From positions 491,565 through 555,564 of the forward strand of contig PUDQ02000056.1 of NCBI GenBank assembly GCA_002964805.2: a stretch of 64,000 nt of DNA, given 5' to 3'. The stretch comes from Trametes villosa. Taxonomy: Eukaryota > Basidiomycota > Agaricomycetes > Polyporales > Polyporaceae. Of the stretch, positions 23,311 through 34,794 are shown in pieces (within the stretch, counting starts at the first letter, position 1; each line of letters starts with the position of its first letter). The notes beneath the pieces are model-generated. The model had not been told where the DNA came from, ran no database searches, and saw only the letters and a program-made list of their open reading frames with translations. Both the position numbers and the translations under genes were made by a program.

Positions 23311-25712
23311 TCAAAAGGCCCGCTCCTTCTTCTCGGTGCCACGGCTCCGCAGCACCCGGCGAGTGGGCGCCTGCGTGGCTACCTTCTGTGCGACGGCGGA
23401 CGCAGGCTCGGACGCGGATACGGGTACGGAAGAGGGCGCGGTGACAGACTGAGGGCAAGGAGAGGGAGGCAATGGCGAGAGGCGCGAGGATTGAAGCGCG
23501 GAGGAAGCGGATGGTGCAGAGCTCGATGACGGTGTGATGGCCGAAGACGGTGCAGTGGCTGATGCAGGCGCAACAGCCGCTTTCTTTCGCGGCCTGACCT
23601 TCGTCGCCCTTCTCCTCTTCACCGGTGAAGACGGCAATGGCTGCATAGTCCCATCCGGCGAGTCACGAGGGACAGTCGCCTCACGACGCTGCTGCGGTGA
23701 CGAAGTCCGGGCACGACTATCCAGCTGAGAGCTCTTCGAGGATTCGACGCCATCGACCGACGTGGCACTATAGCCGGAGGGTTTCCCATGTTGAATGAGA
23801 GGCTGCCACATCATCTCAGTCAACTGTGAACGAATGGACGTCGAAGAGAACTCACGCTGTCTGGCCAGTCTGGCAGAGGAAGGGCGTTGCCGAATGGCGG
23901 TGATTCAAGTTCGAGATCGTAGGGACAGATGTTAGAAGGTGTGGACGGGTCGTCGACGGGTTGGCGGACATGTCTCTCGGACAGAGGCTCCCGGGATTCT
24001 GAAGTATGAGCTGGAGAGCTACACGTCGCCGGCAGCACGGCCGTTACGTTCATCACATCCACCGAGCCCGGCGGGTGCGCAGAAGCGGGGTAGTTCTCTC
24101 TTTCGGCCAACATGGATGCGGATAGAACCGGAGCAGCCGGACGCGCAGCCGGCTGTCCTCGGAGAGTCGAAGTGGCAGCGACGGAAACGGGTGACTGGGA
24201 GGGTGCGACGTAAACTGGAGCGGGAGTCGGCGAAAGTGAGGTGGTCGCGTTCGTAGCGGGCACCGCTCGAGTTGAAGCGGAGTCGGCCGGCATGTGGGTG
24301 GACGCGGCGATGGTCGAGGAAGGCGGCGCGAAGGTTGCTGCGCAGTTCGGTGAACCAGAGCGAAGTGTGGCGGGCACGGTGACATGCGCTTGCTGTGGCA
24401 GCCCCGTAGCCTGAGCGGACAATGCACTCGGAGGATCGAACATAGGGAAATCGTGATCTGTGGAGAGAAATGGTGTCAGGCACTCACAGTGCATGCAATC
24501 TGGCTGAAATCTTACTCAGAGCAAAAGTCTGCCCCGGTTGGAGGCGTTGACGCAGAACCGGAGCAGCCGGCTCCCCGTGCTCGTCCGCATCCGACTTGTT
24601 GCCACCTACCAAGCTCCGAGATACCGTCCCCACGCGAATGATCTCGACCGGTACGAAGTTAGTGTTCCATGCGCGAGAGCCGACGATGAACTCGACGATG
24701 AAGCTGATCCATACGAGATCCCCGTATTGTAGAGCGGGCGGTGAACATTGTGATATGTCCTGTAGTGCCCCGTCCACGAGCTCGAAGATCGGAGGGCGAT
24801 CCGGATTGGCGCAGAATTGCCCACCCGGCGGAGTGGCGTTCGCGATCCATGGATGGAGCTTGTAGTTGATGAGAGCCTCCTTCGCCGCAGAGCGCGTAGT
24901 GAAGATGGGCGCTACGAAAATGTAGGTCGCGTCGAACGAACCAACACCCTCCTGCCACTTGCGACGAGGTTTGTTCCCTTTGTTGAAGTTCGGTTGACTG
25001 TTAGCATGATCTTCGAACACCTAGGCCACGTATGAGCGGGTCCCGACATGTAGAAAGAGAGCACGTACCTTTTGGGCATCGTACACGGACTTATCGGCGA
25101 AGGTGTCAATCGCGTACGAGATCTGGCACATGTTATTCGCATGAACTTGTCTGCATGAGATGTTAACATCAAGCTCGACGACAATATGGGCTAAGCGACG
25201 TACAATCTGTTCTCTGGAATGTTGCTCTGGGCAGTTTCGCCGACAGGAACGAAGTTCCCGGTCTCCAGGTCCGAATTCCACGCCCACACCGCCGCAGTAT
25301 GGAACACCACGTCTTGATTGCCCAGCTTGTTTTCAGATAAGCACATCTTGCAGGAGCCACACTGAAATGAGCGATCCATAACAGCGACGGAGATTGAACA
25401 TACCGTCCACCGCTTCCAAGACTCCATACGAGCCTCGGCAATAGGCTGCTTGTTCTTGATCCCGTCGACCGCATCCTGGAGCTTCATGTACGATGCATCG
25501 AATGTGAAGTTCCTCCAGTAATGGATGGCGTACTCGAGGGCCTGGGGGGAGTCTATGTGAGTAAAGGACGTCATGGGCAATAGGAGAAGCGAGGGTCCGG
25601 ATTGATTCCAGTACGTACCCAAACCATGCGCCTTTATGCAAGCCAACACTTGCTGACTCACTCCGGACAGTAATCGCACTAACTTCGTACTTGTCGCGAC
25701 ATTGTGCCAGCT
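23311..25712 (-). CDS. Multi-exon orphan protein with Pro/Ser-rich nuclear-type tail
   Basis: Reading the minus strand, exons join in phase: a block with CGSCKMCL and VFHTAAVWAWNSDLETG, then QVHANNMCQISYAIDTF, then a long exon (about 25020-24527) with FDATYIFVAPIF, GDLVWISFIVEFIVGSRAW and FVPVEIIRVG, then HDFPMFDPP, and a final exon ending in a basic Pro/Ser/Ala-rich tail (SSPVKRRRATKVRPRKK) that stops at 23311. Intron donors include GTACGT, GTATGT, GTAAGA and GTGAGT. The CxxC-x2-C cluster may bind metal; the basic tail suggests the nucleus (inference). I believe it belongs to a lineage-specific agaricomycete family but cannot name it. The N-terminus is unresolved: upstream of LACIKAHG the protein-like text switches frame (near 25650), so the start is uncertain and a frameshift is possible. 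Confidence 0.5.
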
Positions 25713-25932
25713 GGGACGAGGGGACCGGCTCAGAGAACGACGGGAGGCCTCATACCAGACTAGGGGTGCAAAGGGTGATGAGGACGAAGGGGCCCGAGAC
25801 AGCGGCTTGAAGCGCTGACGACGCGCCCGGCGTCTCCCCAAGCCGTGGGAAACAACACCGACACCTCGGCTCGCCGATCGATGACGTTCGAACCTGCGCA
25901 AGCCTCATGCTACTACCTCCGCTCGGATCCAT

Positions 25933-26664
25933 ACATCAGCGTGAAGACAGCCTCTTTCACTGCTATTGACCCGCAATACTGGTACGTACGGTAACTAGAT
26001 ATCTCCGGTACTCTGGCCTAACGGACGGTATGTTCCTCGAGCGAGTCGGAACGACGGGGTTATTCGCCTGCCCTTGCGGCGTACGCGCGTCGCGGCCCCC
26101 AGCACGCCAACCGACATTTGCTCCTTTGCCGGCTCCCGGCTTTCAACATCCCTATTTGACGAACTTTTGTCACAGTCATTTGCAGTATACGCATAGTATG
26201 TGCTGAACGTTCTGAAATGTACAGTGTTCTAAGCTGACTTATGACGCGACCATCATGTCCCGTGTAGCATGCATGCCTGCACCCTAGATTTGATGTACCT
26301 ACCACTACGAGATATGGACGTACGCAACTGTCTGTACTCCGTTCTACGCAACCGCGAACGGACATTTGGCGACGATGACCGTCGTAGGGTCGCGGAGCGT
26401 ATGATACCCAGCGGCGGGATACGCTGGTAGCTCACGTACTCCCAGTACGTGGCGTCACGCGTCCTCGCGATCGAGGTACCGAGCGGTCCTAGCTCGTAGA
26501 GGTGTGTCCCAGCCCCCAAGACGACCGCCGTAGGCTTACTGGTAGATATTCACTTCCAGACAGTACAACCCAATAAATACCAGGACCCGTTCGCTGTACA
26601 TCCGACAGCTCCTCTCCTTGCCTACACCATCGTTCTACCGCGCACCTACAGCCTACACCCCATC
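25933..26664. other. Intergenic, no gene seen
   Basis: No protein-like frame with splice sites is seen. AATAAATA at about 26571-26578 may be the AT-rich promoter element of the next gene. Confidence 0.3.
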
Positions 26665-27100
26665 ATGCTTCTCACGCCCGTCTTTGCTGGTTTCGCTCCG
26701 CGCGAACGCCCGCGTACACAACTCTCGCATCCGACCGCGACCGCGTGCGTCTGGAGATGCGCACGGAGGTCAACCGGGGCGCAGGTGAGGGTTTCTTCGC
26801 AGCGTGTACACTCTGTCCTCGCGCTTGAACTGACACTATCTCGCAGCAGCTCTCTCGGGCATCAAAGGCGCACACACGTGGTACACCTCGCCCGACCACG
26901 CCCAGAATATGGTCATCGGCTACGGCGTGAAGCTCGTCGAATGGCCGGCGCACATCCCCTTCGTGGACCTCAGCCACATTGACGGCGGGATCGCGCCGCT
27001 GCTGGAGCTGCTACAGCTCTGGAACCTGCACGCGTCGAAGCCCGAGCGGCTGCGCTTCGAGCGCTCGACTGACAATGATAGACAGCAGAGAGGTTCTTGA
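26665..27100 (+). CDS. GWP-module protein, partial or broken 5' end
   Basis: Exon A ends at 26784 (donor GTGAGG) and exon B is 26847-27100, in phase. Together they read DRDRVRLEMRTEVNRG, then HTWYTSPDHAQNMVIGYGVKL, an EWP segment, IPFVDLSHIDGGIAPLLELL and a stop. The layout Gly-x-x-Leu-x-x-Trp-Pro, Phe-x-x-Leu-Ser and a following Leu-rich helix recurs in the gene at 58213. The coding frame of exon A has no upstream ATG; the only nearby ATG (26665) is in another frame. Either an upstream exon was missed or the 5' end is damaged. Function is unknown. Confidence 0.4.
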
Positions 27101-28003
27101 GGCAGAAATCGCAAAGTATCGAGTCCAAATATCGTATACTCAGCTTGCGTATATACGCGCCAAGGATCGGCTAAACGAGAATGGGAACGCGTGAGCCGCT
27201 CGGTGAGAGCGGATGTATCTGAGACACATGCACGCGCACGTCCATAACGTGGGTTACGCTTCAAGCGGTCGGACATTCTAGTGTAACGAGCGGGGATTTG
27301 TTTCCCATTTTCGACGCTGAGGCACGTAATCGAAGGTGTCTGCGAGTGGGGGCATGTGTTGTGATCGGTGGCCTAGAGTACCGACACAAGGATGGCATAC
27401 AGGGTCGGGTAGCAAAACCGATGAGGCGACGGGGCCTCGGGGGAGTCTAAGGGGTGGAGAGTGGAAGGCAGGGAGACGGGGGTGGACTACATGAATAACA
27501 TGACAGCACCACGCGAGCGAGGATGAAGATGGCTGAGACGGGATCAACACTGCGTGATACCGACCACTTGCCCGAAGGCGCACGTCTGGTCTTGACAAAA
27601 GGTGTCAGCCGGTAAGCAAAGCGGCACGCGCCGCGTGCGACTCACATTGTATGCCCTACGAATCCTCTTCCTCTGAGATCCAGCTGAGGTTGTACTCGCC
27701 AAATGCCGCAGCGGTTTCGACCGAACGATAGTGTCCGAAATCAACGCCAGTGGCGATTAATGCAGTGGAACTATAGCGAGTGATCAGTTCTACGTGGGCT
27801 GCACATCACGAACAGTTTACAAACCTGAAGATGAATTTAGGACCCACGCGGAGGGACGCGCCCGCAGGTACAACGCCGCTGTACGTAGGTAGCACCTCAA
27901 AGCGGTTAGCCGGAAGTTTCAGCGATAGTCTCTTCGAAGGGACTACAGGAAGGCGTCAGCGAACTTCTGCGTACAAACTCACGAAATAGAGATACAAACT
28001 AGA
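27101..28003. other. Intergenic, no gene seen
   Basis: Short open frames only; nothing with splice signals or recognisable motifs. Confidence 0.35.
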
Positions 28004-28993
28004 TCACTCATGCGGGAGAATCCAGGTCAGGGCGTCGCCGATCCTACGGTTCCACTCTTTGGCTTCATCTGTGTAAGGGACATCATCGCTCCCCTGAATG
28101 ATGGCGAACCCCCGGGCCCTGTACTTCGTCATCCACGCTTGGTGTACTCCCGCGTTGCGGGTGACGTCCTGACAGACGAACATCTTGCGTTCAAGGAAGG
28201 TAGAACGGGGGAAGAGCGAGGCAGCGTATTTCCCGTTAATGTAGTTCATAACCCCCGCTGTTCAAATGGGCATCAACAAAACACAACGAACAAACGTGTG
28301 ACACGCACTGGAGTGGAAGTTGTCGATAAGAAATTGCACGGGATCTCCATGAACGGCGATGAGTTGGACTTGAGCGCCATCCATCCCTAGAAGTCCCAGG
28401 GTCTCGGTCGGAGGGCGACAGAAGTTGAAAGTGGTGTAGGTACCCCCGGGCTTGGAGCGCATCCCGTAGTTCGCTGCGAGGTTGTGCCCTGCCGCCGACG
28501 CCAACATGGTCGCAGCTGCATCGAAAAGAACGTGCTTGCCTCCAGAAGCCTGATACAAGAAGCCCTGTTGCTTCAGCCACTTGCCCATCCTCAGCAGGCC
28601 GTGATACGGGACGTAGATGTCCATATCTCCGCAACGATACTCGTGTCGCGCGAGGTGCTGTTGTGCCTCCGATCCGGATACGATAGCATCGCATCGCTCG
28701 AGAGTCTTGAGGAAGGAACCGGCGTGGAAGAACCACCGATCGAAAGAGGTCTCAATGCTCCAGGCACGCGCAATGTACGCTTCCACCCCAAGGAAGACGC
28801 CAGAATTGAGACACCGAAGACGCATGATTAGATCTGGCGACCAGGAGGAGAAAAAGTTGTCGACCACGGCATCCGGAGCGGAGAAAAGGAATCGCTCGAA
28901 GGCGCTGGTGTGGTCGCGAATATCGGTCACGGGCGTGGGCGTGGGCGTGGGCGTGGGCGTGGGCGTCGACGCAGGGGACGTAGATGTAGACAT
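28004..28993 (-). CDS. Orphan protein with nucleotidyltransferase-fold-like motif
   Basis: 312-residue protein. Exon 1 is 28993-28309 (685 bp) and exon 2 is 28257-28004 (254 bp), joined by a 51-bp phase-1 intron (donor GTGCGT, acceptor GAACAG). After a low-complexity Thr-Pro repeat (residues about 9-21, encoded by six copies of GGGCGT) comes an F-box-like or helical segment (SFERF-type text, LIMRLRCLNSG). The sequence IVSGSEAQQHL...GDMDIYV follows, i.e. Gly-Ser, 14 residues, then Asp-Met-Asp. This matches the hG[GS]...[DE]h[DE]h signature of the nucleotidyltransferase fold. Exon 2 has HSTGVMNYINGKYAASLFPR and KMFVCQDVTR. Proteins of this layout are, to my knowledge, common but unstudied in polypores. 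Transferase activity is inference from two short motifs. Confidence 0.6.
28931..28967. repeat. GGGCGT hexanucleotide microsatellite
   Basis: Six perfect tandem copies inside the coding region of the minus-strand gene above, giving its Thr-Pro repeat. A related, less regular GTAGGC/GTAGAC run continues to about 29050 upstream of the start codon. Confidence 0.8.
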
Positions 28994-29875
28994 AGGCGGA
29001 GGCGGAGTGGTAGACGTAGACGGCGTGAGCGTAGCAGGCGTAGGCGTAGACAGAAGTTAGGAGATGGCGAGTACTCAGTCCCACCCGCCCGAGCACATAT
29101 CCATATATCTCAAGTGACATTTGGCGGTATCACGCGCTCTATGGCACATTCGCAAAACAGACGTAGGTGCGGCAAATGCGAACGGTAGTAAGCCACGCTT
29201 CTACCGTGCGCACCTGAACCGCTACCGACCGCTCACTCAACCCCCAACTTCTGTAAGGAAGACTGCGATTGGATACCACTCACCCGGGATCATGTGGAGC
29301 GACAGCCAGGCGATACGACCGAAACTACGGCGCGCTTCATACCAAGTATCCTCCGGAAGAAGACCTACAGGTTCGCACCACGGTGACATAGCACTAGCAG
29401 ACGCTTGGGTGCGAGACCGTGTGCCCCTATTCTCTGGGCGATACCGGGGTAACATTCATCCTGTGTGGGGTTGTGTACAGCCGAGCGGCCAGCATTTGTT
29501 GAACGTTCCTTCAGCGAGGTACCGCGAACCTTGCGGTTTCTAGTCTCATAACTTGTTGAGGTGATCTCATGGAGAATGATCGGTGGCCTCACTTAGGATA
29601 GGGAGAGGGAAGGGACGGGACTAGCTCGGTACAAGTTCGAGGAGAAACGGGGCATGTCGACGCGACAGCCCACACTGACGCCCAGAAGCACTGAAACTGA
29701 TAAGATAACTGCCGTTGTAGGCGAAGTTGTGCCAAACACCTTGTACGGCTCACGGAGATCCTGTCTGCCAGTATGGTCGTCGAGGGCTCGCGACGAAAGT
29801 AAGCAGCAGCTAGGGGTAGATCCACTCTATACATGAGACCTATAGCGACTTTATTGTTCGTTCCGCGGCGACTGA
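28994..29875. other. Intergenic, no gene seen
   Basis: No coding signal beyond short chance frames. It separates two convergently expanded minus-strand genes. Confidence 0.35.
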
Positions 29876-31016
29876 CTACAGCCACTGCGGCGTCCTCCGC
29901 ACGAGCCAAGGCCAATGATGCATCTCTGCACGAGACACGAACCTCCAGCGCGGGTCCTGACCCCACCGGAACGTCAGCGCCCTCCCGAAGATCACCTCCC
30001 GGAGAATAGGCCTGTCTGCGCCAAGATTCTCCAAGTCGTCCTCCATCAGGGCTTCGAGGACGTCGCCGTAGAGCCCGCGCATGCTGCCATGATTGACGCT
30101 AATCGCTTGCAGGCGGTTCAGGAGGAGGTCATCGTCCGTAAGGACTATCATGATATGCTGCCTTGTTGTCAGTAGAAGAACTATACTCGTCAAAGAAACG
30201 CACCTCGAGTAGCGTCGCACTCACCCTTCCTGGGCAACGGAGAGCGAGATGCACCAGGAGGGGAAACGATGCTCCGATAGCCCGAACGAGCGACTGATAC
30301 TCGGCTTCGTGGGCGTAGATGTTGAGCGATAGCCTCGTAAGAGGGCTGTGGGACGCGAAGCCCTTGATCGGCATGAGCGGAGACAGGTCCAGGATCGGGA
30401 CGGCTTGGTCGACGGCGGCGGTCTTCAGAGGGTACCGCTCCATGAAAGCTGCGACAACGGCAACCTTGGTTGATCGCACGCTGTCGAGATGAGGGAGAAC
30501 GAGAGAAGTTGCCGGAGGCATGTGAACGACGTCAAGCATCGAGCCAGGAGGAACGCGAAGAAGATTGCGCCGGCGAAACAGGTCTTGGAGGAGAGGGATC
30601 GAATCCTCGTGGACGTCCAGTTGAAGGCTCCGGAGACGCACAGCCAGTTGTAGGAGGTTCGCAAGCATTGGCAACGCCCGTAGATCGCGAACGGGGTTGT
30701 AGGAGATGAACGATATAGACTGGATGAACTGGGGATGGAAACGCGAAGTGTCCTCTGTCGAACCGGCGTGGCGAAGAGAAAGTAGCAGGCAGTCGAGGAT
30801 CTGCATCCTCCCGCCGGCCTCGGAGGCAGAAGAATACCCGCACGGGGGTATGTCGACCTTCACGGAGCGGTAAAGCGTGGGGACGACGATGCCGTAGAAG
30901 CGCTTGCAGGAACGGAGCAGCGCGTTCAGGGATGACGGGCGTAGATACGGCATGATGATGAGTAGAACGTCCTCGGGGATGTCGTTCCCTATCATCGTGG
31001 ATACGGACGGAGCCAT
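29876..31016 (-). CDS. F-box protein
   Basis: 357-residue F-box protein, expected to bind Skp1 and present a substrate to an SCF ubiquitin ligase. Exon 1 is 31016-30225 (264 codons) and exon 2 is 30157-29876 (94 codons), joined by a 67-bp phase-0 intron; acceptor AAGGCAG restores the frame into HIMIVLTDDDLLLNRLQ. The F-box spans about residues 10-50: IPEDVLLIIMPYLRPSSLNA, LLRSCKRFYGIVVPTLYRSV. The rest is Leu-rich, with LRR-like segments (LRSLQLDVHEDSIPLLQ, LTRLSLNIYAHE), as in many basidiomycete F-box/LRR-like proteins. The start is at MAPSVSTM; codons upstream to 31211 are open but look non-coding. The substrate is unknown. Confidence 0.75.
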
Positions 31017-31902
31017 AGCGACCTGCTGTCGTCGGGCCACGTTAGTTTGCAAGACAGCAAGTAGAAGAAGGCGTACCTCTGAATGTCCAATGACGCGCGC
31101 GTAGCGCGGTAGAGCGTCCGGCCGCACTCTTTGTATGTTAATCATGGAATAATCCGCCGAGTCGATTTCCACATGACGAAGCCCGGGGCTTGCGCCAAAA
31201 TCTAGGAGCACCCCATACTACATTGACCCAGGAGGTCGGAACTCCGTCACTCTCGCTTGCTGGAGAGTAAGCGCAGCAATACGGCTTCAGGTCCGAAGCG
31301 ACTCACCTTTCACATCATCCGATGGAGCGTAGATGAGCCATGGTGCACGCTCTGCAGCCCGCCGAGACAACACAACTGAAGACACATGAAGAGAGCGCCG
31401 CACTAGAACGCGCCGCGAAGACCACGAGCGCTGGCGCTTAGTGCCTAAAATGGAAACCGACCGTCCGACGCACAAAGACGCGCCGACCGCCGCTCGCAGC
31501 TTGCCATCGGCGCAAGAACTCGGGCCAGTGGGCACCCTCCCCGCAGCAGTACCCTTGGAGTACGGCTATTGAACTCGTAAGCTCTTCTACACTCTAACCA
31601 AACATATACGTCCCTGAATGCTAGGCTCCGGCATGCTCTTCCGGATTCATTTGCCACAGGAGTACCCGATGGCGGCCCGCGCGCAAACGTGAACACGACT
31701 TTGTCCGAGCGATAGACAGCTGGACAAAGACTCTCGTCAATCCTAGATGCTATATCTCTCTATCCTCAATATATTTGATTGACGTCGCCCACACCTTCTC
31801 TCCTCGCCGCGAAGCGAAATTGTCCCTCCCCGAACGACTCTCTCAGCACGCTCGCTGCACCCCGCTATATCCTGCTAAAACCCCCCGCACTACCCAGCAC
31901 AA
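31017..31902. other. Intergenic, no gene seen
   Basis: No supported gene. CTATAT near 31864 is a weak TATA-like element 38 bp before the next start codon. Confidence 0.3.
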
Positions 31903-32693
31903 ATGGCCGATTCTTATTTTCTGGAGAGCCCTCCCGTACCCTTGTACGTTTTCCGACGCGATCCTGATCAGTATTCTCGGTATTGACGACTCCGTACTAT
32001 TCAGGCACACGTTCTACCATCTCAACCTAAGCAAGGTGCTCTACACCATGATTACCGGCGGTAACTCCGTGTCGCAGTGGGTATACGCGACAGTGATCGT
32101 AGCGGAGATTCAGCCCCCGTCGTTCGTCGGCCGTCCGCAATGTACGTCCCCCATCCTTCAGATTCGTGTCCTCTCATCCACACAAATATCGGGCTCGCAG
32201 GGACGCTCGGCATCTACCCACCAGTAAACCATATCCCCATTACAATCGACATGATGTCAAGTACGTGGACGCTGCAGTGGGAGGAGGTACGCGATCTCTA
32301 CGTATGAGCACAGACACCGTCCGTAGCTCACCAAACTCCTCTACAGAATATATCGATGCTCACGTATCGCTGCGGGGCTACCGAGGAGGAGTCCGTTCGG
32401 CATTGCATCTCGGTGCAGGACAAGTTCCAGTTTCTACGCCTAGTCAGCCTGTGCGCGAACGCGCGAGTGTGCCAGTACATGCCTGTCAGTGTCCCCCCGT
32501 CGGTACTCTAGTATGCCCTGATCGTCTGTGAATCATCGACACCGTCCTGTACGATATGTAGCCCACGCTTAGCAATATCGAGAAAGTATTCTGCCGAATG
32601 CTACTGCGACCTTACAAGGAACACCGTCAATCCGAAGTGTGCGAACAGACATGGCAAGTTACGGACTCTCTTGCTCTTACGTTCCGCGGATAA
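31903..32693 (+). CDS. Five-exon orphan protein
   Basis: 177-residue protein assembled from exons 31903-31943, 32005-32141, 32201-32286, 32347-32484 and 32562-32693. All four junctions keep phase (donors GTACGT, GTACGT, GTACGC, GTCAGT), and the last exon ends in TAA. Recognisable stretches are TFYHLNLSKVLYTMITGG in exon 2, IPITIDMMSSTWTLQWEE in exon 3, a Cys-containing helix-rich part in exon 4 (SMLTYRCGATEEESVRHC, LVSLCANARVCQYMP) and a basic C-terminus. There are seven cysteines and no signal peptide. No family is recognised. Because five exons splice cleanly I think it is a real intracellular protein, function unknown. Confidence 0.6.
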
Positions 32694-32889
32694 ACTATCG
32701 GTGTACCTCGCCGCTATACGCTATTGCTACATTACGCGCAGCGAGCTAGATTACGAGGAATCCCCGTTCGCTCATCTCATGTACACGGCGGGCTTGAACC
32801 GCTGCGAGGGCATCCACACGGAACCAAGCTCGAGCGTAGCGAAGAAGACGTCTATTGGATTATCGGGATACAAACTGCCCCGGCACACC

Positions 32890-33328
32890 TCATACCTCCA
32901 GCTGCAACCACCTACGGTGCTTCGTCAGTCGCATACGGGAAGAATCTCAAGCAAAAGGAGTACCTTTCTACCAGTGAGTTGATGAGGGATATCTCCGGCG
33001 ACGTGATGTTCAGGGCGCAACCGCGGTCGCGGAACCCGCGCTTCGTCACGAGGACATTGCCATTCCATCGCAGGTCAAACAGAGTGCGCACCGCATCGTT
33101 GGCCTCATCGGTCCTTGACCTCCGCTCGCGGCTGTGTAAAACGAAGATGTCGTACCCATTCTTCAAGCGACAGTCCGTCCCGGGAAAGTAATGCACAGAC
33201 GTCATGGCTTGTGGTCCTCCAAACCACTCGTCGGTATCGAGGTCAACTGACCACGCCTTGCATCCGCAATCCGGATCATAGCTATGACGAGAGGGGAGCA
33301 GGACCATACGCGGGCGGCGCGAGTCCAC
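32890..33328 (-). CDS. Orphan protein, 3' part of a gene
   Basis: Main exon runs from about 33328 (start uncertain) to 32964, and the final exon is 32911-32890, joined by a 52-bp intron (donor GTACTC, acceptor CCGTAG), ending INSLVERWLQLEV. Protein-like features are YDPDCGCKAW, a WFGG turn, DCRLKNGYDIFVLH and GNVLVTKRG. The frame is open upstream of MDSRRPRM (33328), and an additional 5' exon or a frame break near 33350 is likely. No named domain is recognised; the style resembles lineage-specific polypore proteins. Confidence 0.45.
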
Positions 33329-33359
33329 GGGGTAAAGTAAAGCCCGGCGCGCGAGCGTA

Positions 33360-34230
33360 ATTCGTCGCTAACAATGCCCTCGTCAGTTGCGATGCTGCGG
33401 ACAGATATGCTCCGCACGCTTACCTCCTCAACGGCACGTTTCACTCGTAAGTTGTGCTGAGTGACCTTCGTCTTCCGCGTGTACCCGGCAGGGCGAGCAC
33501 GAGACGGACGCATGCGAGCGACCCGAGAACGACGCTAGTACACTTTCAGCACGTATTGATGTCATCGGACTAGTAACTCACCATGATCGCATAAGACGGT
33601 TTGCTGAGGTATTGCTGAGGTCGCGGCAATATGGATGACGGGGTGTCGGTGAGTATAAGAAAGTCTGAGCCCGTAGTTGGTCTATATAGCTACAGGGCGG
33701 TCGGTACTTGAGCAGAGGCTCGGAACGTACCCCCAGAGCAGGTTGCGCCGAGGCAGCGGTACAGCACGCTCTGACCTCTACTCGTTGATCCTGCCTGTGG
33801 GTCGGCGATGAAGTCAGCGGCAATGAAGTCAGCGGAGTTGTGCGAGAGCAAGAGGTTTTTACGTACCAGCAGTGTGGTTCACGGCTATGACAGTGGCTCC
33901 ACATCCCCATGGCCCTACGGAACATACCTTCACGCCGTAGTCTGTGAAGAGCGGGAGTCCCGAAACAATGGTACTATGGCCTAGTCGCGGAAGGGAGTCC
34001 TAGTCAGCATTCGCGAACTTGGAGCGGAATGGGGTGGTCACACTCGGCATCGAATACTGTAGGGGATCGCCGAGGACCGATCGCCCGTACACAGAGCGTA
34101 GCCTACCCTCTTCGCTCCTCCCGCTCAGCCCTCTTCACTCCCCTACAGTCCACACCCTTTGCTCCTCCGCGCCCATCGCCCAGCCCTACCGCGTTGTCTC
34201 ATTCTCCCGACACTCGACGTCCGACACGAG
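33360..34230. other. Intergenic, no gene seen
   Basis: No supported coding region. The 34.08-34.20 kb part is C/T-rich, as in leaders upstream of fungal start codons. Confidence 0.3.
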
Positions 34231-34794
34231 ATGCTTTGGCAGACCTACTTCAGCTGCGAGAAGGTGGACTTCAACCAAGGAGAGTGTATCAACGGCTTCA
34301 GCTGTTTCCACGACATATGGAAACCTGCGAAAGTAGTGGTGAGCGAGATAACGGATAACAAGCGTGCGTACAACGCCGAGCATGCAACGTGATGAGCCAC
34401 TTACACTTTCTGAAGGTTGGCTGATGGTATCCTTGAGCTGCGGAGACCCTCCAGTCGTCTTTCGCGTCATCGACAAACAGTGGGTACTCTCTTGCGACGA
34501 GGTACGCACCCCCAGCACCTTCTATGCATACCATTTGCCTAACGCACCTGCAGAGATCCCTTACCATGCTGATGCGCAAGGAGAACACCGTGTCGCCGAT
34601 GGTCACAACCCAGAAGCTGCGGTTCTGTGCTCCGAGGGACTTTTGGATGTTTGTGGCGGCGGTGTCACAAGGTCGTGTTACCGCGTACGGCGGCTGCTGC
34701 CCTGCAGGTGCTCAACCGATGCCCACGAACACGCACTACCAGCCTTCTCCAGCCAGTGCATGATAGCTCTCACCGTGCTGTATTTGTATCTTGA
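34231..34794 (+). CDS. Small multi-exon orphan protein, one junction unresolved
   Basis: Exon 1 (34231-34338) reads MLWQTYFSCEKVDFNQGEC and a second Cys pair. A middle exon (from 34416 to 34501) reads WLMVSLSCGDPPVVFRVIDK, exon 34554-34661 reads RSLTMLMRKENTVSPMVTT and continues to FWMFVAA, and a last exon 34753-34794 ends in TGA. The later junctions are in phase (GTACGC...CTGCAG and GTGTCA...CTCCAG). The first junction (GTGAGC...CTGAAG) is out of phase by one base, so either another site is used or the gene is damaged. About 130 residues; no family recognised. Confidence 0.4.
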
